Assembly (NCBI RefSeq): GCF_934372025.1
Contig: NZ_CAKROJ010000019.1
Coordinates: forward strand, 1 to 35,806
DNA length: 35,806 nt
Reading direction: 5' to 3'
DNA from: an uncultured Blautia sp.
GTDB lineage: Bacteria > Bacillota > Clostridia > Lachnospirales > Lachnospiraceae
Under the pieces are notes generated by a model. The model worked only from the letters and a program-made list of their open reading frames with translations, searched no databases and had not been told where the DNA came from. This document shows positions 1 to 7,457 of this stretch, one piece after another; the stretch's first letter is position 1; the number at the start of each line of letters is the position of its first letter. The translations under genes were made by a program, and so were the position numbers.

Positions 1-406
1 CACCAATGCAGATCATCAGAAATTCTGCAACAATATATGGTATCAGATAATATACCAATCCTGAAAATATTCTTTCCTGAAACATTTCTGATCGTTTCAT
101 CGGAAGTCCGTGATAATAGTCTGTTTTTTTACCAGAGTACAGGTAAATAAATCCGTTTACGCTGTTTATAAAGGCCGCTATGGCTGCAATAATCAAACCG
201 GACAGCACAAAGCCATCTTTCCACAGGTTATTATACAAAATCTGACTCTGCGAGGCTGAGTACTGCAGATCACTCCAGGAACTCAGCTTTACCATGCCGG
301 TCACTGGAAATGCCAGCAGAAATCCAAGTGCAATAAAGGCTGGTATCCAGATCTGTCCTTTTGAAATTGTCTTAATGTATTTAGAAGAAAATATTCTGGA
401 TCTCAT
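1..406 (-). CDS. ABC transporter permease, 3' end cut off by window edge
   Basis: Only the first 135 codons are present; the gene runs off the left edge. The start is the ATG at 406, which overlaps the end of the ABC ATPase gene by 26 bases, so it is translationally linked to it. The translation begins MRSRIFSSKYIKTISKG and contains a hydrophobic segment around residues 23-37, a second at about 68-85, then a cytoplasmic stretch KKTDYYHGLPMKRSE followed by a third hydrophobic segment. The 'K-x-D-x-Y-H-x-LP-x-K-R' stretch is what I associate with ABC-2 type permeases of the YtrC/YtrD kind in Clostridia, where it follows the second membrane helix. With the upstream ATPase and GntR regulator it forms a typical ytr-like operon. 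The transported substrate cannot be inferred; bacitracin- or lantibiotic-type stress is only a family-level guess. Confidence 0.85.
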   Translation of the reverse strand, partial: MRSRIFSSKYIKTISKGQIWIPAFIALGFLLAFPVTGMVKLSSWSDLQYSASQSQILYNNLWKDGFVLSGLIIAAIAAFINSVNGFIYLYSGKKTDYYHGLPMKRSEMFQERIFSGLVYYLIPYIVAEFLMICIG

Positions 407-1283
407 AACCAGCCACCTCCGTTTCACTGATAAATATTTCTTCCAGAGTCAGCGGAAGCACTTCACTGAACAATGGATTTTTTTGCTGTATCTTAGCCAT
501 GATCTCTGCTCTCGTTCCTCTTGCGGTAAACATTACAAGTGATCCCTGGTGGTCTATTTTTAATACATCCAGTTCCTTTTTTAATGCCTCCTCCTGTTTC
601 TTATCTGTAAATACACACTGAACCTTATGAATATGAAATTTCATATCTTCCAGGTCCCTGCTCAAAAGCATTCCTCCCTGATACAGAAGGCCTACATGAT
701 CACAGATATCTTCAAGTTCACGCAGATTATGAGAAGCCAGAACCGGTGTAAACTCTCTTCCCATGATCTCAGCTGCAAAGAGACTTTTTACCCCCTGTCT
801 CACTACCGGATCAAGTCCGTCAAATGTTTCGTCACAGAGAAGATATTTTGTTCCCGCACTGATTCCCAGAAGCACCATCAGCTGTTTTTTCATTCCTTTT
901 GAAAAGCTGTTCACCTTGCGTTTTTCATCCAGCTGAAACTGCCGCATCAGCTTCTGAAATCTCTGTATTTCAAGTTTCGGATAATACAGCTGATAGAACC
1001 TGGCCATGTCCATTGCCGTATAATTTGCCGGAAAATAACAGTCATCGGATATATAAAAAACCAGTTCTTTCGCTCTGTCATTATCAAATACCGGCATATC
1101 ATCAATCATTATATTTCCTTCGTCGGGTTTCAGAATTCCTGCGGCCATACGAAGAAGTGTACTCTTTCCCGCTCCGTTACTTCCTACAAGCCCGAAGACT
1201 TCTCTTTCTCCAATATCGAGCGAGACCTTATTGACTGCCTGCAGTGAACCAAACGATTTACTGCACTTCTTTATCTCTATCAT
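381..1283 (-). CDS. ABC transporter ATP-binding protein (YtrB-like)
   Basis: A 300-residue nucleotide-binding subunit that would power the permease encoded immediately downstream. Walker A is GSNGAGKST at residues 34-42, the signature is the divergent FSKGMKKQ (instead of LSGGQ), Walker B with the catalytic glutamate is YLLCDETFDGLDP, and the H-loop histidine is in LASHNLRE. The signature form S-K-G-M is common in the YtrB/BcrA-type exporters of Firmicutes. Residues after about 220 form a C-terminal extension with no motif I recognise. The ATG overlaps the stop of the GntR gene by 4 bases (ATGA), indicating translational coupling. Expression is probably under the GntR repressor of the same operon. 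Substrate unknown. Confidence 0.93.
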   Translation of the reverse strand: MIEIKKCSKSFGSLQAVNKVSLDIGEREVFGLVGSNGAGKSTLLRMAAGILKPDEGNIMIDDMPVFDNDRAKELVFYISDDCYFPANYTAMDMARFYQLYYPKLEIQRFQKLMRQFQLDEKRKVNSFSKGMKKQLMVLLGISAGTKYLLCDETFDGLDPVVRQGVKSLFAAEIMGREFTPVLASHNLRELEDICDHVGLLYQGGMLLSRDLEDMKFHIHKVQCVFTDKKQEEALKKELDVLKIDHQGSLVMFTARGTRAEIMAKIQQKNPLFSEVLPLTLEEIFISETEVAGYEIQNIFF

Positions 1284-1651
1284 CCCTCTTCCTCCTCACA
1301 ACTCTCCTGAACCAGTCTCATCATTTCCTCTTTCGTCACGCCTGTATGCACGCCGCGTTTAACCAGTTCCTGAAATTCTCTGCAAAAATCTTCCCGGCTT
1401 CTCTCCAGAATCTTATGTGTATCTGCAACAAAGTTTCCCTTTCCCTTTACAGGATAGATCAGTCCCTCCTGCTCCAACATCATATATGCTCTCTGAATCG
1501 TATTCGGATTGATCGACAATTCCATAGCCAGCTGGCGTACAGACGGAAGTCGGGATTCTGCCGGCAGTGCTCCCTGATAGATCAGTGTCCGGAACTTCTC
1601 TGTGATCTGTTCATAAATCGGACGTCTGTCCTGATAATCCAAGATAATCAT
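1280..1651 (-). CDS. GntR-family transcriptional regulator (YtrA subfamily)
   Basis: A 123-residue protein: winged helix-turn-helix at about residues 10-75 (RPIYEQITEKFRTLIYQG, then LPSVRQLAMELSINPNTIQRAY) followed by a short helical tail of about 40 residues, as in the YtrA subfamily, which lacks a large effector domain. I chose the ATG at 1651 because AAAGGAGG sits 7 bases upstream; the longer frame from a TTG at 1666 would put this SD inside the coding region. It is first in an operon with an ABC ATPase and permease, so it most likely represses its own operon and is released by cell-envelope stress (family knowledge). A perfect inverted repeat lies about 47 bases upstream. Confidence 0.92.
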   Translation of the reverse strand: MIILDYQDRRPIYEQITEKFRTLIYQGALPAESRLPSVRQLAMELSINPNTIQRAYMMLEQEGLIYPVKGKGNFVADTHKILERSREDFCREFQELVKRGVHTGVTKEEMMRLVQESCEEEEG

Positions 1652-1697
1652 TGCCCCTCCTTTCAACGCTAATATCGTTTGTGCAAATAGTGTATAT

Positions 1698-1722
1698 AGT
1701 GTATTAACTGTTTTAATACACT
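1698..1722. promoter_or_regulatory. Palindromic operator candidate for the GntR regulator
   Basis: Perfect inverted repeat AGTGTATTAA, 5-base gap, TTAATACACT, about 47 bases upstream of the GntR start. An extra half site AGTGTAT lies immediately to the left (1689-1695). Position and symmetry fit a YtrA-type autoregulatory operator. Binding is inferred, not shown. Confidence 0.6.
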
Positions 1723-1794
1723 TAGAATATCATATTTTTTACCATACTACAATATTTCAATTATAAAATTTCTCTTAATTTCATCATATATTAA

Positions 1795-1834
1795 GAAAAA
1801 GCTCCCAGACATTTTTTATCTGAAAGCTTTTCCC
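1795..1834 (-). terminator. Rho-independent terminator after the CPBP protease gene
   Basis: On the minus strand an arm AAAGCTTTCAGA pairs fully (two G-U pairs) with TCTGGGAGCTTT across a 9-base A-rich loop and is followed by a T-run. It lies about 25 bases past the stop at 1857 and separates this unit from the ytr-like operon. Confidence 0.85.
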
Positions 1835-1856
1835 TGTAAATTTTCTTTATATTTTT

Positions 1857-2687
1857 CTACAAAACGCGCTTTGTCCTGCCCTCTGCTCTTTTTATGAAAT
1901 AATAACAACCGAAAATCAATACAACCATCAGGAGAAACAACATGGTCAGAATTGCAGCCGGATACTTATCCATGATCCATGTGTACAGATCCGGTGAAAT
2001 CAGGGACCATACATTCGCGCCTATATGAAGCAGCACACTACTCCACAGACAACCACTGATATCAAGAAAATACGCAAATGCCATGCCAAGAAGCGAAGCA
2101 TAAACAGCCTGCACCAGATTACCATGATAGATGCCAAACATAAGACCGGAGATCACGACAGCCTTCCCCATCTTCATATAATCTCTGAGCCGGAGATAGA
2201 TCAGCCAGCGAAACACAATTTCTTCTGCCAGTGGTGCAATGAGTCCCATACAAAGAATCAGAAACCACATTCCTTTACCTGCCATCAGCTGATCCATCGT
2301 TTCCTGATATTCCGTATAATTTAAAAGAGATTGAAGAATGCCGACCAGCATATTGGCAAACTGCGAAAAAGCAGCTCCCATTCCCAGCAATAACACAATT
2401 TCTGAAATTTTCAGTTTCCATTGTCGCTGAGAAGACACCATTCCTCCAATTTTTCTTGCGGATCTGTCCCGACTGTAAAACCACAGGCACGGAAGCATGG
2501 CAATTATTCCGGTCAGACCCGTAAACAGAATTGCATTATCATAATACGAATTTGTTCCCCCGCCATATTTCATGAGCAGCAGCATACCTGCACTCCCAAT
2601 GATCTGTGCGATCAGAAAATGAATTCCACATGGATATATCACTCGCCAGATCTGGTGGATATGCGACTGTCTGCGCCGGGGGCTCAG
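1857..2687 (-). CDS. CPBP-family intramembrane metalloprotease
   Basis: Polytopic membrane protein of the CPBP (CAAX protease/bacteriocin-processing, Abi) family. The three signatures are visible in order: EEIVFRW (paired glutamates), FGIYHGNLVQ (first histidine) and LLHIGAN (second histidine), spread over a series of hydrophobic helices. Known members process peptides or act in bacteriocin self-immunity; no specific substrate can be inferred. The start is not settled. No ATG exists unless the first 35 codons lie inside the HAD gene (ATG at 2789, 106-base overlap). I use a CTG at 2687, which overlaps the HAD stop as CTGA with AGGA 9 bases upstream and gives a short basic N-terminus before the first helix. 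The alternative is GTG at 2642, without an SD. Likely co-translated with the HAD phosphatase. Confidence 0.85.
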   Translation of the reverse strand: MSPRRRQSHIHQIWRVIYPCGIHFLIAQIIGSAGMLLLMKYGGGTNSYYDNAILFTGLTGIIAMLPCLWFYSRDRSARKIGGMVSSQRQWKLKISEIVLLLGMGAAFSQFANMLVGILQSLLNYTEYQETMDQLMAGKGMWFLILCMGLIAPLAEEIVFRWLIYLRLRDYMKMGKAVVISGLMFGIYHGNLVQAVYASLLGMAFAYFLDISGCLWSSVLLHIGANVWSLISPDLYTWIMDKYPAAILTMLFLLMVVLIFGCYYFIKRAEGRTKRVL

Positions 2688-3331
2688 GCGAAAAAATCCT
2701 GAATTTCCTCGGTTGAGGAAACTGTCTGCAAAGGCTGTGCTGCAGTAAGCTCTTCCTCTGTTCCATAGCCATAGGAAACAGCAACACACTCAAGTCCTGC
2801 TGCTCTTGCCCCAAGGACATCATGCTCTTTGTCTCCGACCATGATCACCTGTTCGCGGTGTTTGTCCAGGCCAAGACGTCTGAGTGTTTCCTCAATCACC
2901 TCTGTTTTGTTGGTTCTTGATCCATTCAGTTCACTTCCGACAATTTCATCGAAATATTCTGTCAGATGGAAATAATCCAATATCTGTTTTACAAAATATT
3001 CCGGCTTTGAGGATGCTACTGCCAGAAGATATTTCTTCCGTTTCAGTTCCTGGAGCATCTCTTTCACTCCCGGATATGGTCGGTTTTCAAATATGCCAGT
3101 TGTTGAATAACGTTCTCTGTAATACTCCACAGCTCTGCGTGCCGTTTCCTCATCCAGTCCTGCGTATTTCATAAACTGTTCCATCAGAGGCGGCCCGATA
3201 AAAACTTCCAGTTTCTTAAGATCCGATTCTGGTTTTCCAAGCTTTTCCAGTGCATACTGCACACATTTTGTGATTCCCTCTCCTGATTCAGTCAGGGTAC
3301 CATCAAGATCAAATAAAATAGCCTTATACAT
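2684..3331 (-). CDS. HAD-superfamily hydrolase, phosphoglycolate phosphatase/PpaX-like
   Basis: A 215-residue subfamily IA haloacid-dehalogenase-like phosphatase. Motif I is FDLDGTLTES with the nucleophile Asp8 and acid/base Asp10, motif II is AVASSKP, and motif IV is VMVGDKEHDVLGA with the Mg-binding aspartates. The cap insertion carries GPPL, typical of the Gph/PpaX group, so a small phosphate ester or pyrophosphate is the likely substrate; the exact one cannot be read. I start at ATG 3331 because GGAGGAAGT directly precedes it; an in-frame upstream ATG at 3358 has no SD. It precedes and overlaps the CPBP protease gene, suggesting translational coupling. Confidence 0.9.
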   Translation of the reverse strand: MYKAILFDLDGTLTESGEGITKCVQYALEKLGKPESDLKKLEVFIGPPLMEQFMKYAGLDEETARRAVEYYRERYSTTGIFENRPYPGVKEMLQELKRKKYLLAVASSKPEYFVKQILDYFHLTEYFDEIVGSELNGSRTNKTEVIEETLRRLGLDKHREQVIMVGDKEHDVLGARAAGLECVAVSYGYGTEEELTAAQPLQTVSSTEEIQDFFA

Positions 3332-3360
3332 ACTTCCTCCGTTAACGTGTGTAAACAAAA

Positions 3361-3384
3361 CACCTGCTGTTTACAGGCAGTTTT
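3361..3384 (-). terminator. Short hairpin terminator between the kinase operon and the HAD gene
   Basis: CTGCTGT and ACAGGCAG pair with one bulge around a 2-base turn. T-rich tracts follow on both strands (TTTTT on plus, GTGTTTTGTTT on minus), so it may work in either direction. It closes the kinase/secreted-protein unit just after the stop at 3390. Stem is short, so efficiency may be partial. Confidence 0.55.
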
Positions 3385-3389
3385 TGTGA

Positions 3390-4211
3390 TCAGAAAATAT
3401 TATAAGCCAGTATAACATTCTTTTCACTTTCCGTCCACGTCAAATCTTTCGGAATCATGAGTGCAAGTTCCAGTAAATTCTTTTCTTCTTCCAATCCTTC
3501 AATCTTCAGGACTCCATTCTCGGATCTCCATGCTTTTTCATGTCCGTTTATACGTACACTTAAAATCATCTGTACTATGTTCGTGTTTAAACAGATTTCT
3601 GCATTTTCTCCTTTTCCCAATTCACTCTTACTGTAAAACAAGCGCATCTTCTGCAGGCATTCTGTGGGTGGCAGTCGATATTCTTCGTTATATTCTGTTA
3701 TTTTGCTGACTTCTGTCTGAGGCACTTCCGTAAATACAGGTACTGGTGTAGGTGTAGGCGTCGGCTCTGGCGTTGGCTCCGGTGTAGGTGTATCTTCTGT
3801 AACATCCATCGATTCATTTTCTGTTCGTTCTGTTCCCTGTACCCTTGGCGTTTCATTTTTTATCCCACCTGAATCTGATACATTTGACGTATCTTCTGTT
3901 CCAGGAAATTCCGGTTCATCTGCCACATCCCAGTTCTGTTCTGTATGATTTTCGTAGTATCCATCATCAGACGCGGAGTCATACATATTCTGTCCGTAAT
4001 TTCGGACTTCTTCTGCATAATCATTGTTTTCTTTCTCTTCTGGCATCGGTGATTCTGGTTCATCATCCCAGTCAGACCAGTCACCTTCAAACTCACCTGT
4101 CCCTGTCGAAATATCAAATCCTCCGAATTCAGATGCACGAACGACTGCATTTGCTGTATTTAGAGAAATGACCAGACTCATCATCCATAAAAGATGTTTT
4201 TTTCCTTCCAA
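3390..4211 (-). CDS. Secreted Thr-Pro-rich protein of unknown function, paired with a Ser/Thr kinase
   Basis: I do not recognise a named family. From the proposed TTG start the protein is 273 residues: a signal-peptide-like N-terminus (basic EGKKH, hydrophobic LLWMMSLVISL, likely cleavage near VRA-SE); a long acidic, Tyr/Asn/Glu-rich disordered region; a Thr-Pro-Glu linker (about residues 141-158); and a C-terminal domain of about 100 residues with alternating hydrophobic residues and INGHEKAW, which looks like a beta-sandwich. Start choice: AGGAGG lies 12 bases before TTG 4211; ATG 4184 is the alternative but loses the basic residues. The gene overlaps the kinase by about 80 bases, so the two are probably coupled. 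It could be a sensor partner or substrate of the kinase outside the membrane; that is inference. Confidence 0.72.
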   Translation of the reverse strand: MEGKKHLLWMMSLVISLNTANAVVRASEFGGFDISTGTGEFEGDWSDWDDEPESPMPEEKENNDYAEEVRNYGQNMYDSASDDGYYENHTEQNWDVADEPEFPGTEDTSNVSDSGGIKNETPRVQGTERTENESMDVTEDTPTPEPTPEPTPTPTPVPVFTEVPQTEVSKITEYNEEYRLPPTECLQKMRLFYSKSELGKGENAEICLNTNIVQMILSVRINGHEKAWRSENGVLKIEGLEEEKNLLELALMIPKDLTWTESEKNVILAYNIF

Positions 4212-5439
4212 GAGTAATTCCAGCCTCCTTTTGCCATTGTTTCCATGCAGCAGACATCTCATCAGAAATCTTTAAGTTCTTTTCCTGTCCTCTGCTCTTC
4301 CATTGCCTGTAAACTGCTCTGCTTTCCTGGTATCTGGCCTGCCTGCACAAAAACATTCCATATTCCAGATATCCTTTGGTATACTCCGGTTCATAAGTCA
4401 GTAATTGCCGATAATATAATTCTGCACGGTCAGCCCTGTCTGCAAGTTCTCCGTTCCATGCCAGAAGCTCCAGTATCCGTATCTGTTCTTCCGCTGCCTG
4501 ATAAACCTTCTGCAGCTTTTGCAGCTTATTTTCTATCCGATCATTTATCTTTTTTTTCATAATTTCTGATCCGCTTCTGTATTCCATACGAAAATACTCT
4601 GCTGTGACCATCGTCAGACTCTGCGACAGTTCCGGCAGTTTTTGTTCTCCGAATCCGACGCTCAATGCAATTACCACTGCTGTCAGCGCTGCTGATAACG
4701 GAATCAGTACGGATTTCAGCGTTATATGTAAAGGATGTATTTTCTGTAATTCTTTGCGGGCTTCTGAAGCACTTTTCCATCTTTTTTCTGCTTCAGGCTG
4801 GCAGCATTTCATAATAAACAGTCCCAATTGCGGACATTTCAGCAGATACAGAAGCTTCCTTTTTCCGCACAGCCTTTCCAGAGTTTTTCCCAATGCAAAA
4901 AAATCACTTTCTGCACTTATGCTTCCCTGCATCTGTTCCGGAGCCGCATATCCTCTGGTTCCTTTTGTTTCTTTATATAGGGCACTGTACGAAAAAACGG
5001 CACTTCCAAAATCCACCATATATAAGCGTCCCTGATCTGCCAGCATAAGATTTGCGGGTTTCAGATCGCCATAAAAAATTGCGGGTTTCCTGGAATGCAG
5101 ATATTCCAGTGCCTGCAAAATTGCCTCTCCTGTATGGAGGATCTGTTCAATTGAAAAAACGTTTCCTGTCTGAATATATTGTTCCAGCGATTTTCCACGT
5201 ATGTATTCCATTACAATATAACAAAACTGTTCTCTCTCGACATAATCAATCATTTTGGGAAAAAGCGGATGCTCAAGAAGTCGAAGCAGTCTTGCTTCCC
5301 GTCTGCTGCTGATCGGCAGTTCTTTTACTGCCCGGAAAACTCCCAGCTCCAGATCACGTGCGAGATACATGGAGCCTTCACCGCCTTTTCCAATCTGTTC
5401 GACAATACAGTATCGTCCTTTTAATATAATTCCTGTCAA
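4129..5439 (-). CDS. Membrane-anchored serine/threonine protein kinase with C-terminal TPR-like region
   Basis: A 436-residue eukaryotic-like kinase. Gly-rich loop IGKGGEGSMY (16-25), ATP-anchoring Lys39 in AVKE, catalytic loop YGDLKPANLML (123-133) with Asp125 and Asn130, DFG at 143-145 and APE at 166-168 are all present. The usual HRD arginine is Gly124, a feature of kinases that do not need activation-loop phosphorylation. One membrane helix lies at about 241-263. The remainder is helical with repeats around 330-385 resembling TPR (AELYYRQLLTYEPEYTKGYLEYG), predicted outside the cell, where PASTA domains sit in PrkC. Start is TTG at 5439; an in-frame stop just upstream excludes longer forms and the only SD (AAGGAG) is a rather distant 15 bases away. 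First gene of a two-gene unit with a secreted partner. Confidence 0.9.
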   Translation of the reverse strand: MTGIILKGRYCIVEQIGKGGEGSMYLARDLELGVFRAVKELPISSRREARLLRLLEHPLFPKMIDYVEREQFCYIVMEYIRGKSLEQYIQTGNVFSIEQILHTGEAILQALEYLHSRKPAIFYGDLKPANLMLADQGRLYMVDFGSAVFSYSALYKETKGTRGYAAPEQMQGSISAESDFFALGKTLERLCGKRKLLYLLKCPQLGLFIMKCCQPEAEKRWKSASEARKELQKIHPLHITLKSVLIPLSAALTAVVIALSVGFGEQKLPELSQSLTMVTAEYFRMEYRSGSEIMKKKINDRIENKLQKLQKVYQAAEEQIRILELLAWNGELADRADRAELYYRQLLTYEPEYTKGYLEYGMFLCRQARYQESRAVYRQWKSRGQEKNLKISDEMSAAWKQWQKEAGITLGRKKTSFMDDESGHFSKYSKCSRSCI

Positions 5440-5499
5440 TTCGATAAAGTATCGCTCCTTTCACTGTTCAATATTCGATTATCTTCTGTAGATGGGATT

Positions 5500-5519
5500 C
5501 GGTTGGAGAACTCCAGCCG
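5500..5519. promoter_or_regulatory. Palindrome in the kinase leader
   Basis: CGGTTGGAG and CTCCAGCCG form a 9-base inverted repeat around AA (one G-T position). It lies about 20 bases downstream of the predicted -10 of the kinase promoter, where a bound repressor would block transcription. It lacks a T-run on the minus strand, so I do not call it a terminator of argS. Function unproven. Confidence 0.4.
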
Positions 5520-5538
5520 TTAGAATTTTATAAAAACA

Positions 5539-5547
5539 AGTATAACA
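5539..5547 (-). promoter_or_regulatory. Extended -10 promoter element for the kinase unit
   Basis: Minus-strand TGTTATACT (TG-N-TATACT) lies between the argS terminator and the kinase gene, about 100 bases before the kinase start. No good -35 is visible, consistent with an extended -10 promoter. Confidence 0.5.
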
Positions 5548-5613
5548 TAAAATGAAACAGGAAATAGTAAAATTTTTCTTAAAACTCTCCTGCCTGAACC
5601 TGTCCTGATATAC

Positions 5614-5662
5614 AAAAAGGAGAGCAGACTGCACAAATACTCGCAGTACTGTTCCCCTTTAA
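5614..5662 (-). terminator. Strong terminator after argS
   Basis: On the minus strand, AAAGGGGAACAG plus ACTGC pair with GCAGT plus CTGCTCTCCTTT (one mismatch, one wobble), followed by TTTTTG. It starts about 12 bases past the argS stop and ends the degV-argS unit. Confidence 0.85.
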
Positions 5663-5673
5663 TATTTACTGTT

Positions 5674-7440
5674 TTACATTCTCTCAGGAGCAGAGAAACC
5701 AAGAAGGTCAATGCTTGTCTCAAGAATATCCTTTGTAAGGCCAAGGAGCTTCAGGAAGGATTCTTTCTGTGCCTGATTCTCTTCGCTGAGGATCTTAGTC
5801 TCATGATAAAAGCTGTTGAAAGCATTGGATACTTCATAAATGTATGCGCAGATCTTATGTGGTGCTTTTTCTTCGAATGCGTTCTCAATAGTGCTTCCGA
5901 ATTTGGTCAGTTCCAGCATAAGATTCTTCTGGCTTGCATTAACGGCTGCAAGGATTTCTCCTGCCTCAGGGTTTCCGCCTTCTTCTTTATAACGGTTAAG
6001 AATTGATTTGATACGAACAATTGTATAAAGGATGTACGGACCGGTATTTCCCTCAAAGGATGTGAATCGATCTATGTCAAATACATAATCTTTGGTTGCC
6101 TGGTTTGAGAGATCACCATATTTGATTGCAGAAAGCCCTACGATTTTTGCAGTCTCTCTTGCATCCTGTTCTTTTACACTTCTGTTTTCGACAATCTTAT
6201 GGAACATTTCCTCATCGATGTCTGCGATCAGATTTTCAAGACGCATAACGCCGCCTTCTCTTGTCTTAAACGGCTTGCCGTCTTTACCATTCATGGTACC
6301 GAAGCCCAGGAAGGAAAGCTCAGTTTCTGGTTTCACCAGTCCTGTCTTTCTTGCACAACGGAATACCTGGATAAAATGAAGTTCCTGACGTTTGTCTACT
6401 ACATAAAGGATCTCATCCGGATCAAACAGTTTCACACGTTCCACAATTGTAGCAAGGTCTGTTGTTGTATACAGAGATGCTCCGTCTGATTTAAGAAGCA
6501 TACATGGCGGAATCTCCTTGGTATCATCCTCTTTTTTGACATCTACAACCAGTGCACCCTGATCTTCATATGCAAATCCCTGGTCTTTCATCTGCTGTAT
6601 CATATCCGGGATATACGGCTGTGCGTCAGATTCTTTTTTCCACAGATCAAAAGAAACATTCAGATTATCATAGTTTCTCTTCAGGTCTGTAACGGATACC
6701 TGCATAATGTGATTCCACAGTGCCATGTAACCTGATTTACCCTGCTGCAGCTGATGAGTTGCCTCCAGAGCTTCATTACGATATGCTTCGTCTTCTTTGG
6801 ATTTTCCACTTGCACATGGATAAATTTCTTCCAGTTCACTGATTGTAAATGGAGCTTCCTTCGGATACTCACCTTCATAAGTATCATCGAAATAAACCAG
6901 CTCCGGCTTACGATGTTTCAGTTCTGTGATGATAAGACCCATCTGAAGACCCCAGTCTCCCAGATGTACATCACCGATTACTTTATGTCCTACAAAACGT
7001 CCGATTCGTTTAATACTCTCTCCGATAATTGCAGAACGAAGATGTCCTACGTGAAGAGGTTTCGCAACGTTCGGTCCGCCATAATCAATTACGATTGTCT
7101 TTGGCTGTTCAGCCGTCTTTACAGAATATTTCGGATCTGCAGCCATTTCTTTCATATAATCTGCAAGAAACTCTTCTTTTACTCTGAGATTGATAAATCC
7201 TGGTTTAACAACTTCCACCGTGGAAAAGATCTGGCTGTCCTTTAAAAAGGCAACCACATCATCCGCGATCATGAATGGAGCTTTTTTGTAAGCCTTGGCT
7301 CCCGCCATAGCTCCATTACACTGAAACTCACATAAATCCGGTCTGTTGGAAATGGTAACTTTACCATACTCCGGATTATAACCAGCTTTTTCAAATGCAG
7401 AAGCAAGTTCTTCTGCCATCTGTTCCATAAGTTTTTTCAT
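5674..7440 (-). CDS. argS: Arginyl-tRNA synthetase
   Basis: A 588-residue class I aminoacyl-tRNA synthetase that charges tRNA-Arg. The N-terminal Add-1 type domain (about 1-100) contacts the tRNA D-loop; the HIGH motif appears as HVGHLRSAIIGES in the Rossmann domain; the KMSK position is relaxed (NGKDGKPFKTREGG), as is usual for ArgRS; the DALR-type anticodon-binding domain closes the protein, ending LLGFSAPERM. Length is normal. Start at 7440 is preceded by AAGGAGTCAGAAGA. It is 17 bases downstream of degV, so both are probably co-transcribed, and a strong terminator follows. No T-box leader is visible before it. Confidence 0.97.
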   Translation of the reverse strand: MKKLMEQMAEELASAFEKAGYNPEYGKVTISNRPDLCEFQCNGAMAGAKAYKKAPFMIADDVVAFLKDSQIFSTVEVVKPGFINLRVKEEFLADYMKEMAADPKYSVKTAEQPKTIVIDYGGPNVAKPLHVGHLRSAIIGESIKRIGRFVGHKVIGDVHLGDWGLQMGLIITELKHRKPELVYFDDTYEGEYPKEAPFTISELEEIYPCASGKSKEDEAYRNEALEATHQLQQGKSGYMALWNHIMQVSVTDLKRNYDNLNVSFDLWKKESDAQPYIPDMIQQMKDQGFAYEDQGALVVDVKKEDDTKEIPPCMLLKSDGASLYTTTDLATIVERVKLFDPDEILYVVDKRQELHFIQVFRCARKTGLVKPETELSFLGFGTMNGKDGKPFKTREGGVMRLENLIADIDEEMFHKIVENRSVKEQDARETAKIVGLSAIKYGDLSNQATKDYVFDIDRFTSFEGNTGPYILYTIVRIKSILNRYKEEGGNPEAGEILAAVNASQKNLMLELTKFGSTIENAFEEKAPHKICAYIYEVSNAFNSFYHETKILSEENQAQKESFLKLLGLTKDILETSIDLLGFSAPERM

Positions 7441-7457
7441 TCTTCTGACTCCTTATT

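Noticed and set aside
5500..5519. Terminator of argS
   Set aside because: A stronger terminator sits at 5614-5662, and the palindrome has no T-run on the minus strand.
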